This document shows, one piece after another, positions 42,648 through 51,223 of a stretch of DNA of 51,223 nt (positions are counted from its first letter, which is position 1; each line of letters begins with the position of its first letter). This DNA is from Deltaproteobacteria bacterium (GTDB taxonomy: Bacteria; Desulfobacterota; Binatia; UBA9968; JAJDTQ01). The position numbers and the translations under genes are program-made. The stretch is from assembly GCA_028818775.1 (NCBI GenBank), contig JAPPNE010000002.1:1-51223 (forward strand), given 5' to 3'. A model generated the notes under the pieces. It searched no databases, was not told the DNA's origin, and saw only the letters and a list, made by a program, of their open reading frames with translations.

Positions 42648-42662
42648 AGAACGGGGAGATTC

Positions 42663-43862
<1,200 letters not shown>

Positions 43863-43881
43863 CGGAGGTCGCGGGCGCATC

Positions 43882-45255
43882 ATGGCCAGGAAGAAACAGC
43901 TATGGGGCGGCCGGTTCGCCGGCTCCACCGCGGATTCCGTGGTGGCCTTCACCGCCTCCGTGCACGTGGACCGGCGCCTCTACCGGCACGACATCGCCGG
44001 CAGCATCGCCCATGCCCGCATGCTCGGGAAGCAGCGCATCATCCCCGCCGCGGACGCGCGCAAGATCGTCGCCGGACTGCGGGCGGTCCAAAAGGAGATC
44101 GAGAGCGGCGAGTTCCCTTTCAGCGTCGCCGACGAAGACATCCACATGAACGTCGAGCGGCGGCTGACCGAGATGATCGGCGACGTCGGCGAGAAGCTGC
44201 ACACCGCCCGGAGCCGCAACGACCAGGTGAGCCTGGACATGCGGCTCTACCTGCGGGAGGCCCTCGACGGCATCCTGGGGGACCTGGAGGCCTTGCAGAA
44301 GGCGCTGGCGGGGGCGGCGCGACGGAACGAAGGCGTGCTGATGCCCGGCTACACCCACCTCCAGCGGGCCCAGCCCGTGCTCTTCGCGCACCATCTGCTG
44401 GCGTACGTGGAGATGTTCGAGCGCGACAAGAGCCGTTACCGCCACTGCCGGGAGCAGACCGACGTCATGCCCCTGGGCTCCGGCGCGCTGGCGGGCACCA
44501 CCTTCCCCATCGACCGGGCCTACGTGGCCAAGCTCCTGGGCTTCCCGCGCGTGACCCAGAACAGCATCGACGCCGTGAGCGACCGGGACTTCGTGCTGGA
44601 GTTCCTGTCGGCGTCCGCCATCCTGTTCGTGCACCTGAGCCGCATGGCCGACGAGCTGATCCTGTGGTCCAGCGAGGAGTTCGGCTTCATCGAGCTGCCG
44701 GACGCCTACTGCACGGGCAGCTCCATGATGCCGCAGAAGAAGAACCCCGACGTGGCCGAGCTGATCCGCGGCAAGACCGGGCGGGTGTACGGCCACCTGA
44801 ACGCGCTCCTGGCCATCATGAAGGGGTTGCCGCTGGCCTACAACCGCGACCTCCAGGAAGACAAGGAGCCCCTGTTCGACACCGCCGACACGGTCGCGGC
44901 ATGTCTGGCCATGGCCCGGGAGCTGTTCAACGGCCTCAAGGTCCGCGGCGAGCGCATGGCCGCGGCCGCGGAGCAGGGTTTCATGAACGCCACCGACCTG
45001 GCGGACTACCTCGTGGGCCGGGGTCTCAGCTTCCGCGTAGCCCACGACGTGGTCGGCCGGGTGGTGCGCCATTGCATCGACCAGGGATGCAAGCTGGATG
45101 ACCTGCCGTTGGAGGAACTCCAGGGCTACTGTCCGGACATCGGCCCCGACGTCTACAAGGTCCTGACGCTCCGCGCCGGCGTCGAGCGCCGGCGGGCCCC
45201 CGGCGGCACCGCGCCGGTCAACGTGCGCCGCCAACTGAAGAAGCTGGGGGTCTGA
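43882..45255 (+). CDS. argH: Argininosuccinate lyase
   Basis: ArgH splits argininosuccinate into arginine and fumarate. The 457-residue protein carries MARKKQLWGGRFAGST, the HTARSRNDQVSLDMRLYLRE motif, GYTHLQRAQPV and the fumarase/lyase signature GSSMMPQKKNPDVAELIRGK. Length is typical. It ends the arginine block; its stop shares one base with the ATG of the lipoprotein gene, linking the arginine and lysine genes on one transcript. Confidence 0.97.
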   Translation: MARKKQLWGGRFAGSTADSVVAFTASVHVDRRLYRHDIAGSIAHARMLGKQRIIPAADARKIVAGLRAVQKEIESGEFPFSVADEDIHMNVERRLTEMIGDVGEKLHTARSRNDQVSLDMRLYLREALDGILGDLEALQKALAGAARRNEGVLMPGYTHLQRAQPVLFAHHLLAYVEMFERDKSRYRHCREQTDVMPLGSGALAGTTFPIDRAYVAKLLGFPRVTQNSIDAVSDRDFVLEFLSASAILFVHLSRMADELILWSSEEFGFIELPDAYCTGSSMMPQKKNPDVAELIRGKTGRVYGHLNALLAIMKGLPLAYNRDLQEDKEPLFDTADTVAACLAMARELFNGLKVRGERMAAAAEQGFMNATDLADYLVGRGLSFRVAHDVVGRVVRHCIDQGCKLDDLPLEELQGYCPDIGPDVYKVLTLRAGVERRRAPGGTAPVNVRRQLKKLGV

Positions 45256-45740
45256 TGGCAGCCGTTTCATTCCCGCGAATCCAGGGGTGGCGGGGTGTGG
45301 CCGCCGCCCTTGCGTGCCTGCTCCTCCTGCTGGTCGTGGCCGCCGGCTGCGGTCACAAGGGTCCGCCGCGGGCGGCGGACCTCGTGGAGCCGGTGGCCAT
45401 CAGCGACCTGACCCTCGTGCTCGGCGACCGCAGCGTGCGCCTGGGCTGGTCGCACCCGCGGACCGCTCGGGACGGCCGGCCGCTCACGGACCTCGCCGGG
45501 TTCGTGGTGTACCGCAAGAGCACGCCGGCGGATTGCCCGGACTGCAACGCCGCCTACGGCGAGCGGGCCATGGTCAGCGTGGAGGACGAAGGGCGTTTCT
45601 TCAAGCAGTCCGAATACAAGTTCACGGACACGGAGCTTCAAACCGGCCGGGTGTACCGGTATCGGGTCCGCGTCCTGTTGTCGGACGGCTCCCTTAGCAG
45701 GCCGTCCAACGAGGTCAGCATCGAATGGCAACGGCAGTAG
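45255..45740 (+). CDS. LptM/YifL-like lipoprotein with a fibronectin-like domain
   Basis: A 161-residue lipoprotein. The signal LACLLLLLVVAAGC ends in a lipobox with the acylated Cys followed by GHKGPPRAA, the CGxKGP motif of LptM (YifL), which assists LptD assembly in E. coli. Unlike the short LptM, about 120 residues follow, resembling a fibronectin type III strand pattern (VRLGWSHPRT; YRYRVRVLLSDGSLSRPSNEV). yifL lies beside dapF in E. coli, and here the gene is beside lysA and dapF. Its first codons from ATG 45255 run through a dispersed-repeat copy; GTG 45297 would give a more usual signal peptide. Confidence 0.8.
   Translation: MAAVSFPRIQGWRGVAAALACLLLLLVVAAGCGHKGPPRAADLVEPVAISDLTLVLGDRSVRLGWSHPRTARDGRPLTDLAGFVVYRKSTPADCPDCNAAYGERAMVSVEDEGRFFKQSEYKFTDTELQTGRVYRYRVRVLLSDGSLSRPSNEVSIEWQRQ
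45268..45296. repeat. Dispersed repeat fragment inside the lipoprotein gene start
   Basis: TCATTCCCGCGAATCCAGGGG followed by TGGCGGGG matches the dispersed repeat seen at 15031 and 42590 with the central AAAGCGGG missing. It lies between the two possible start codons of the lipoprotein gene, so it either codes for residues 5-14 or is leader sequence. Confidence 0.7.
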
Positions 45741-46990
45741 AACGTTTCACGCACAGGAACGACGAGATGTATTGCGAGGATGTCCCGGTCCGGGACGTCG
45801 TGGAAGCGGTGGGGACGCCGGTGTACCTCTACAGTTTGGCGCATTTGCGTGACGCCTTCCGCACCCTCGACCAGGCTTTCGCCGGGACCCGGCACCTGGT
45901 GTGCTTCTCGGTCAAGGCTAACTCCAACCTCGCGGTGCTGCGCGCCTTCGTCAACGAGGGCTCGGGGTTCGACATCGTGTCCGGCGGCGAACTCTACCGG
46001 GTGCTCAAGGCCGGCGCCGACCCGCGCAAGGTGGTGTTCTCCGGCGTGGGCAAGACCCGCGAAGAGATGGAGTACGCGCTGCGCTCCAGCATCCTGATGT
46101 TCAACGTCGAGTCGGAGCAGGAGCTGGAGGCGCTGAACGAGGTGGCCGGGAGCATCGGCGTGGTGGCGCCGGTGAGCTTCCGCATCAACCCCGACGTGGA
46201 CCCGCAGACCCATCCCTACATCTCCACCGGCATGAAGAAGAGCAAGTTCGGCATCGCCATCGACCCCGCGGCCGAGGCCTACCGCCGCGCCATCGCCCTG
46301 CCCAACCTCGAGGTGGTGGGGGTGGACTGCCACATCGGCTCGCAGCTCACCTCGACGTCGCCCTTCGCGGACGCCGCCGAGCGCGTGCGCGCCTTCATCG
46401 AGGTGCTCCAGGGGGAAGGGGCGGACCTCCGCTACGTGGACCTGGGCGGCGGGCTCGGCATCCGTTACGACGACGAGGAGCCGCCCGACCCCGCTGACTA
46501 CGCCAAGGCGCTCATGGAGGGGGTGCGCGGCCTGGACGTGACCTTGGTGCTGGAGCCGGGCCGGTCCATGGTGGGCAACGCCGGAATCCTGTTGACCCGG
46601 GTACTCTACCTCAAGCGCACCGAGGCCAAGAACTTCGTGGTGGTGGACGGCGCCATGAACGACTTGGTCCGCCCCTCGCTCTACGGCGCGTTCCAGGGCC
46701 TGCGCCCGGTGGACAGGCGCGAGGCCGAGCCCATGACCGCGGACGTGGTGGGCCCCATCTGCGAGAGCGGCGACTTCCTCGCCCAGGACCGCGATATCCA
46801 GCCGCCCGAACCGGGCGATCTCATGGCCGTGATGAGCGCCGGCGCCTACGGTTTCACCATGGCATCCAACTACAACACCCGGCCCAGGGCGGCGGAGGTG
46901 CTGGTGGACGGCAAGGAGTTCGCCGTGGTCCGGGAGCGCGAAACCCTGGAGGGCCTGGTGGCGGGAGAGAAGATACCGGCGATGCTGTAG
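45725..46990 (+). CDS. lysA: Diaminopimelate decarboxylase
   Basis: LysA decarboxylates meso-diaminopimelate to lysine. The 421-residue fold-type III PLP enzyme has CFSVKANSNLAVL with the PLP lysine, GSGFDIVSGGELYR, HIGSQL, EPGRSMVGNAGILL and VGPICESGDFLA with the active-site cysteine of the partner subunit. The start lies 16 bases inside the lipoprotein gene. It is followed by dapF, the producer of its substrate. Confidence 0.97.
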   Translation: MATAVERFTHRNDEMYCEDVPVRDVVEAVGTPVYLYSLAHLRDAFRTLDQAFAGTRHLVCFSVKANSNLAVLRAFVNEGSGFDIVSGGELYRVLKAGADPRKVVFSGVGKTREEMEYALRSSILMFNVESEQELEALNEVAGSIGVVAPVSFRINPDVDPQTHPYISTGMKKSKFGIAIDPAAEAYRRAIALPNLEVVGVDCHIGSQLTSTSPFADAAERVRAFIEVLQGEGADLRYVDLGGGLGIRYDDEEPPDPADYAKALMEGVRGLDVTLVLEPGRSMVGNAGILLTRVLYLKRTEAKNFVVVDGAMNDLVRPSLYGAFQGLRPVDRREAEPMTADVVGPICESGDFLAQDRDIQPPEPGDLMAVMSAGAYGFTMASNYNTRPRAAEVLVDGKEFAVVRERETLEGLVAGEKIPAML

Positions 46991-47002
46991 GGCGGAGGAG
47001 CC

Positions 47003-47824
47003 ATGACCGAGATCACGTTCACCAAGATGCACGGCTGCGGCAACGACTTCGTGGTGCTGGACTGCATGGAGCGGCCGCCCGCGGACCTGGCGGAGATCGC
47101 GAAGAACCTGTGCCATCGCCGCTTCGGCGTGGGCGCGGACCAGTTGCTTACCATCCGGCCGTCGGACTCGGCGGACTTCCGCATGGAGATATACAACGCC
47201 GACGGCGGCGAGGTGGAGATGTGCGGCAACGGCATCCGCTGCTTCGCCAAGTACGTCTACGAGCACGGTCTGACCGGGAAGCGGGAAATCGAGGTGGACA
47301 CCCTCGCGGGCATCATCCGCCCGCGCCTCAAGGGCGACCGCGTCGAGGTGGACATGGGCCGCCCCGTCCTCGAAGGGCGGGACATTCCCGTGGATGCCGG
47401 CGGCCGCATCGTCAACCGGCCGCTGAGGGTGGACGGGAATGAGCACACGGTCACCTGCGTGTCCATGGGCAACCCCCACTGCGTGCTCTACGTCGACGAC
47501 GTGGAGCCGCTGGACCTGCCCCGCCTGGGCCCCCTCTTCGAGCACCACACCTTCTTCCCCAACCGCGTGAACACCGAGTTCGTCCAGGTGCTGTCACCCG
47601 ACGAGGTGCGCATGCGCGTGTGGGAGCGCGGCGCCGGCGAGACCTGGGCCTGCGGCACCGGCGCCAGCGCGGTGGGGGTGGCCGGCGTCTTGACCGGCAG
47701 GACCGGGAAGAGGATAACGGTTCACCTGATCGGCGGCGACCTGGAAATCCATTGGGCCGACGATGACCGGGTCTACATGACCGGTCCCGCGCAGGAGGTC
47801 TTTCAAGGGAGCATCCGCGTGTGA
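47003..47824 (+). CDS. dapF: Diaminopimelate epimerase
   Basis: DapF converts LL- to meso-diaminopimelate for lysine and peptidoglycan. The 273-residue protein has the two half-site motifs with catalytic cysteines: NADGGEVEMCGNGIRCFAKY and WERGAGETWACGTGASA. MTEITFTKMHGCGNDFVVLD is the family N-terminus. GGCGGAGGAG precedes ATG 47003. It is 12 bases after lysA. Confidence 0.97.
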   Translation: MTEITFTKMHGCGNDFVVLDCMERPPADLAEIAKNLCHRRFGVGADQLLTIRPSDSADFRMEIYNADGGEVEMCGNGIRCFAKYVYEHGLTGKREIEVDTLAGIIRPRLKGDRVEVDMGRPVLEGRDIPVDAGGRIVNRPLRVDGNEHTVTCVSMGNPHCVLYVDDVEPLDLPRLGPLFEHHTFFPNRVNTEFVQVLSPDEVRMRVWERGAGETWACGTGASAVGVAGVLTGRTGKRITVHLIGGDLEIHWADDDRVYMTGPAQEVFQGSIRV

Positions 47825-47866
47825 CCGTGCGCCGGGCGTTGAGAAATGCGAAAGAGGGACAACCAC

Positions 47867-48745
47867 ATGTTTGCAGGATCAATGACCGCCATGGTGACGC
47901 CGTTCAAGGACGGCGTCGTCGACTATGCCTCCTTGGAGGCGTTGGTGGAGTTCCAGATCGAGCAGGGCACCCACGCGCTGGTGCCGTGCGGCTCCACCGG
48001 GGAGTCGGCCACCCTGGACCACGACGAGCACCACGCGGTCATCGACGCCGTTGTCCGCGCGGCGCGGCAGCGGGTCCCGGTCATCGCCGGCACCGGCTCC
48101 AACTCCACCCGCGAGGCCATGGAACTCACCCGGGCGGCGGAGAAGTCAGGCGCCGACGGCGCGCTGCTGATCTCGCCTTACTACAACAAGCCCACGCAGG
48201 AAGGGATCTACCACCACTACCGCGCCGTGGCCGAGCACGTGGGCATCCCTCTCATCGTCTACAACATCCCCGGCCGCACGGCTTCCAAGATGGAGCCCGA
48301 GACCTTGGCGCGGCTGGCCGAGATCGGCAACGTCGTGGGCGTGAAGGAGGCCACCGGCTCGGTGGACCAGGCCATCGACGTCATCCGGTTGTGCGGCGAC
48401 TCCCTGGCGGTCTATTCCGGCGAGGACTCGCTCGTCTACTCGCTCATGACCTTGGGCGGCAAGGGCGTCATCACCACCACCGGAAACGTCGCCCCCCGGG
48501 CCATGGCCGACCTTACCGAAGCCTGCCTGCGGGAGGACTGGGCCACCGGCCGCCGGATCCAGTTCGAGTTGATGCCCCTGATCCGCTGCCTCTTCAGCGA
48601 GACCAATCCCATCCCGGTCAAAGCCGGGTTGGCCGCCATGGGCAAGTGCGGACCGGAGATCCGTCTGCCGCTGACGCCGATGACCGAGCCGAACCTCAAG
48701 CGGCTGAAGGGCGCCATGGCCGGCTACGGGCTGATTCAGCCATGA
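47867..48745 (+). CDS. dapA: 4-hydroxy-tetrahydrodipicolinate synthase
   Basis: DapA condenses pyruvate with aspartate semialdehyde. The 292-residue TIM-barrel protein shows the pyruvate-binding CGSTGESATL (41-50), Tyr132 in VYNIPGRT and the Schiff-base Lys160 in VGVKEATGS. ATG 47867 follows GAGGGA; an ATG seven codons earlier lacks a site. It sits between dapF and dapB. Confidence 0.97.
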   Translation: MFAGSMTAMVTPFKDGVVDYASLEALVEFQIEQGTHALVPCGSTGESATLDHDEHHAVIDAVVRAARQRVPVIAGTGSNSTREAMELTRAAEKSGADGALLISPYYNKPTQEGIYHHYRAVAEHVGIPLIVYNIPGRTASKMEPETLARLAEIGNVVGVKEATGSVDQAIDVIRLCGDSLAVYSGEDSLVYSLMTLGGKGVITTTGNVAPRAMADLTEACLREDWATGRRIQFELMPLIRCLFSETNPIPVKAGLAAMGKCGPEIRLPLTPMTEPNLKRLKGAMAGYGLIQP

Positions 48746-48803
48746 CGTGGCTGTCGCGCGCGGACCGGGCGCGGTCGGGTCGCCACTTTGTTCCGGTAAC
48801 GCC

Positions 48804-49622
48804 ATGAAGAATTCCCTGGGCCTTATCGTTTGCGGTGTGGGCGGGCGGATGGGCGGCACCATCGTACGCCTGATTCAGGACACCCCGGGCGTCGTCCTGG
48901 CCGGAGCCACCGACCGGGCCGGCAGCGCGCGGCTCGGTCAGGACGGGGGGGACGTCGCCGGCGCCGGGCAACTGGGCGTGGCAGTCAGCGACCGCGTTGA
49001 CGCGCCCGCCAGCGAAGGTCGGGTCATCGTAGACTTCACGACACCTGAAGCCTCCGTGGCCCACATGAAGGCGGCAGCCAAGACCGGCATTCCCATCGTC
49101 ATCGGCACAACCGGGTTCGAGGCACGGCAACTCCGCCAAATCCGCACCCTGGCAGCCAAGACCCCCACCGTCCTGGCCCCCAACATGAGCCTCGGGGTGA
49201 ACCTCCTGCTGGGCTTGGTGGGCCAGGTGGCCCGCAGCCTGGGCGACGCCTACGACGTGGAGATCGTGGAAGCGCACCACCGGTTCAAGAAGGACGCCCC
49301 GAGCGGCACCGCGTTCGCCCTGGCCCGGTCAGCGGCCGAGGCCCTGGGGCGCAAGCTGGAACGGGTAGGGGTGCCGGGCCGTAGCGGGGCGTCCGAGCGC
49401 AAGACGACCGATATCGGTCTCCTCTCCGTCCGCGCCGGAGACATCGCCGGCGAGCACACGGTGCTGTTCGGCGGCATCGGAGAGCGCATCGAACTGGTCC
49501 ACCGCGCCCACAGCCGGGAAGCCTTCGCCCGCGGCGCCATCCGGGCGGCGCAGTGGTTGGCGGACAGGCAGGCGGGCCTTTACAGCATGCAGGACGTGCT
49601 CGGGCTCGCGGAGTCCCGGTAG
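48804..49622 (+). CDS. dapB: 4-hydroxy-tetrahydrodipicolinate reductase
   Basis: DapB reduces the DapA product with NAD(P)H. The 272-residue protein begins LIVCGVGGRMGGTIVRLI, has IGTTGFEARQL, APNMSLGVNLLL and the substrate signature EAHHRFKKDAPSGTA with its catalytic His and Lys. ATG 48804 has only a weak ribosome site; GTG 48747 is an alternative that would add 19 unconserved residues. It ends the lysine block and converges on the lipoprotein gene with 6 bases between. Confidence 0.96.
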   Translation: MKNSLGLIVCGVGGRMGGTIVRLIQDTPGVVLAGATDRAGSARLGQDGGDVAGAGQLGVAVSDRVDAPASEGRVIVDFTTPEASVAHMKAAAKTGIPIVIGTTGFEARQLRQIRTLAAKTPTVLAPNMSLGVNLLLGLVGQVARSLGDAYDVEIVEAHHRFKKDAPSGTAFALARSAAEALGRKLERVGVPGRSGASERKTTDIGLLSVRAGDIAGEHTVLFGGIGERIELVHRAHSREAFARGAIRAAQWLADRQAGLYSMQDVLGLAESR

Positions 49623-49628
49623 CCCTTT

Positions 49629-50654
49629 TCAGTCCGCCGTGGCCGCGTTGCCGTTGTCGGGCGTGAGCGTCGCGGGCGTAAGCGCATCGAAGATGCCCGT
49701 AAAGCGTCCGACCGAACCGTCGTCTTCGGCGAACAGAACATCGGTCGAGCCGACCACGCGACGGGGGTGGCCGTCGACATCCGGCACGTTCGAGAATTGA
49801 CCGCGCCACGTCCCGGCGGAGCGCGTGATGGTACGCACGGGGTGGATGACGGTGACCGCGGTATCCTCGAAAGCGCCGGTTGCGTCGAAGGCCGCGGCAA
49901 AGTGCAGGTCGTAGTCGGCCGGCGACGCGGCGGGATCGGGAGTCCGCCAGGTCACGATCGGATAGAGGTGGCGCCCGGGGTCGATCTCGATGGGCTCGAG
50001 ACACCCGAGGCAACCGGTTAGGCGGCTCTGGTCGAAGTCGGCGGTCAACGACATGCTTCCCACGAATTCAGTGTATTCGGAGGTATCTGCCAACTCGCCC
50101 CAGGCACGGCCGTACTCGTACGTGTACACGCCGCCGGCGCCACCGACGTAGGTGGCCGTGCCGGTCACCGGGAGGTCGGGCGGTGTAGCCGGATCGAGTT
50201 CCGGGCCATCGATAAAGACCCCGCGTGTGGCCTCTTCGAAATCTCGAATGGGTGCGCCGGGTGGATAGACGAGCCACCATCCGGCCGCGAGATAGTCGGC
50301 GGGGTCGGCGTCATTCCACGAGACGACGGTGTAGAGCACGATCCTGTGGTCATGGTGGTTTTCCGAGAGAATCGATTCGCGGCTGGAATGGTTGGGTTGC
50401 AAGGGCCGGGGGAGGTAAAGTCCCCACGAACCGTCCCGGTGCCGCTGGGTGTCGAGCGTGCGGGTACGGCCGTCGTGGAAGCGCACGTCGACACTGAGGA
50501 CGTTGTCGACGAAGGTTGTCCGTGTGCGAAACGGTTGGGTTTCAGGCGTGAGCGTCGGGATTGGAATCGGGGGCGGGGGCGGATCGGGCTTCCCCCCGAC
50601 CGAACAGCCCGCCGTCAGCGAAAGAACGAGGACCCATAGTGCCGCGCGTCTCAT
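49629..50654 (-). CDS. Large lipoprotein, possibly TbpB/fHbp-like beta-barrel
   Basis: A 341-residue lipoprotein: signal RRAALWVLVLSLTAGC with a lipobox, then a proline-rich linker (GGKPDPPPPPIPIPTLTPET). The rest is rich in aromatic strands: GTATYVGGAGGVYTYEYG, then FVGSMSLTADFDQSRLTGC, and the end SVGRFTGIFDALTP. Glycine-rich GxxxGxY strands and the terminal FTGIF motif resemble the C-lobe barrel of transferrin-binding-protein-B-like lipoproteins; this is a resemblance, not an assignment. It is probably outer-membrane or surface anchored. It stands alone and convergent to dapB. Confidence 0.7.
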   Translation of the reverse strand: MRRAALWVLVLSLTAGCSVGGKPDPPPPPIPIPTLTPETQPFRTRTTFVDNVLSVDVRFHDGRTRTLDTQRHRDGSWGLYLPRPLQPNHSSRESILSENHHDHRIVLYTVVSWNDADPADYLAAGWWLVYPPGAPIRDFEEATRGVFIDGPELDPATPPDLPVTGTATYVGGAGGVYTYEYGRAWGELADTSEYTEFVGSMSLTADFDQSRLTGCLGCLEPIEIDPGRHLYPIVTWRTPDPAASPADYDLHFAAAFDATGAFEDTAVTVIHPVRTITRSAGTWRGQFSNVPDVDGHPRRVVGSTDVLFAEDDGSVGRFTGIFDALTPATLTPDNGNAATAD

Positions 50655-50814
50655 GCCGGTACTTATAGGGGGCGTCCTGGCACACGTCAAACGGCAAGCG
50701 GTGGACGGACCGGTGCACGGCTGCGAAATGCTCTTGAATTCGTGCACGCGCGGTTTTCAGGCCATCAGGTTGACATCCGGAATCCCATATATTAATCAGT
50801 TTTCCTATTCTCAA

Positions 50815-51165
50815 GTGGCTTCAGAAACTCCAAAATCCGACTCTGAGTCGACGGAAGCGGAAGTCGAACGGCTTGCGGAGCGCATTGGCCGGTTGATTCG
50901 TTCCGTGGAGCCGGAGAAGCGGGAGGATCTGAAGGAACTCGCCTTTTCGCTGGTGCGTGAGGAGTTGATCCGGGGCGAGGAACCACGGCAGGAAGCGGGC
51001 GGGACCACCCCGGCGCCGTTGAATCCCTTGGGCGCCGGCGTGCTGTTTTTCGTGTTGGGCGCGGGCCTTTCCTTCGTGTTCGGTCCGGTGGGCTTGGCGT
51101 TGATGGCCGGCGGCCTGTTCTTCATGGTCTGGGGGGCCGCCATAAGCTGGTTCAAGAAGAAGTAG
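50815..51165 (+). CDS. Small membrane protein with a charged N-terminal helix
   Basis: From GTG 50815 a 116-residue protein: an acidic coiled segment (ESTEAEVERLAERIGRLIRS, then EPEKREDLKELAFSLVREEL), a Pro/Thr linker, and two transmembrane helices (LGAGVLFFVLGAGLSFVF and GLALMAGGLFFMVWGAAI) ending WFKKK. I recognise no family. There is no clear ribosome site, and ATGs lie further upstream in frame, so the start is uncertain. A TTGACA at 50770-50775 without a good -10 box may be part of its promoter. The tight transmembrane hairpin suggests inner-membrane anchoring. Confidence 0.6.
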   Translation: MASETPKSDSESTEAEVERLAERIGRLIRSVEPEKREDLKELAFSLVREELIRGEEPRQEAGGTTPAPLNPLGAGVLFFVLGAGLSFVFGPVGLALMAGGLFFMVWGAAISWFKKK

Positions 51166-51172
51166 GGGCGCG

Positions 51173-51223
51173 ATGGCTACGAGCGAGAAACGGAAAATCG
51201 AGCGGGGCATCTGGAGCCGCCGG
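51173..51223 (+). CDS. Start of a gene cut by the window edge, perhaps an integrase
   Basis: Seventeen codons from ATG 51173 (preceded by GGGGCG) read MATSEKRKIERGIWSRR and remain open at the edge. KRKIERGIWSRR resembles the first strand of the N-terminal DNA-binding domain of site-specific tyrosine integrases, but the fragment is far too short for a firm call. Confidence 0.4.
   Translation, partial: MATSEKRKIERGIWSRR

Overview
The window is high-GC DNA densely packed with genes, from a Gram-negative, LPS-making bacterium. It has a full CMP-Kdo branch (kdsB, kdsA, kdsD, kdsC), the LPS export genes lptC-lptA-lptB, rpoN, and an argB-D-F-G-H plus lysA-dapF-dapA-dapB block. The mix of 2-oxoacid:ferredoxin oxidoreductase, two ornithine-cyclodeaminase-family proteins, a xanthine-dehydrogenase-type subunit and a stand-alone MoaA fits an uncultured deltaproteobacterial or Tectomicrobia-like lineage. 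This placement is inference from gene content; there is no rRNA gene in the window.

Layout. (1) 1-1940: the end of a molybdopterin hydroxylase large subunit, a crotonase-fold protein, and a small zinc-ribbon protein on the other strand. (2) 2151-12212: one long co-directional unit, kdsB-pyrG-kdsA-kdsD-kdsC-lptC-lptA-lptB-rpoN-ptsN-rapZ-HPr, with a recognisable promoter at its head and a hairpin/T-tract terminator at its end. Most junctions overlap or are short. (3) 12264-14885: metK and ahcY, the SAM cycle, separated by a hairpin-rich leader. (4) 14886-23145: an accessory island of toxin-antitoxin modules around a single-chain nuclease-methyltransferase resembling type ISP enzymes but without a helicase. 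A lower-GC protein with an HEPN-like Rx4H motif follows it directly. The island contains a complete FitAB-type pair, a complete Phd/VapC pair and a BrnT/BrnA-like pair. It also has an intact XRE antitoxin beside a twice-frameshifted RelE-type toxin, and an orphan Phd antitoxin.

(5) 23151-26820 (minus): an M48 protease, an ornithine cyclodeaminase-family protein and HemW. (6) 27002-32112: a four-CBS protein, KorA/KorB, a metallophosphoesterase, a small Cys-rich protein, and an antitoxin followed by a 15-codon toxin remnant. (7) 32115-35393 (minus): MoaA, a second ornithine cyclodeaminase paralogue and a molybdopterin-binding protein with a His-rich tail. (8) 35567-39444: an isochorismatase-family hydrolase, then xerC-hslV-hslU. 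(9) 39577-49622: arginine biosynthesis (argBDFGH) running into an LptM-like lipoprotein and the lysine/diaminopimelate genes. (10) 49629-51223: a large lipoprotein, a two-helix membrane protein and the first codons of a gene cut by the window edge.

Dispersed palindromic repeats (core GTCATTCCCGCGAAAGCGGGAATCCAGGGG) lie at four places, and a second type of long inverted repeat lies between hslU and argB. Promoters, operators and terminators were read by eye and are candidates only. The most interesting material is the 15.1-23.1 kb island, especially the helicase-less ISP-like enzyme with its HEPN-like neighbour.
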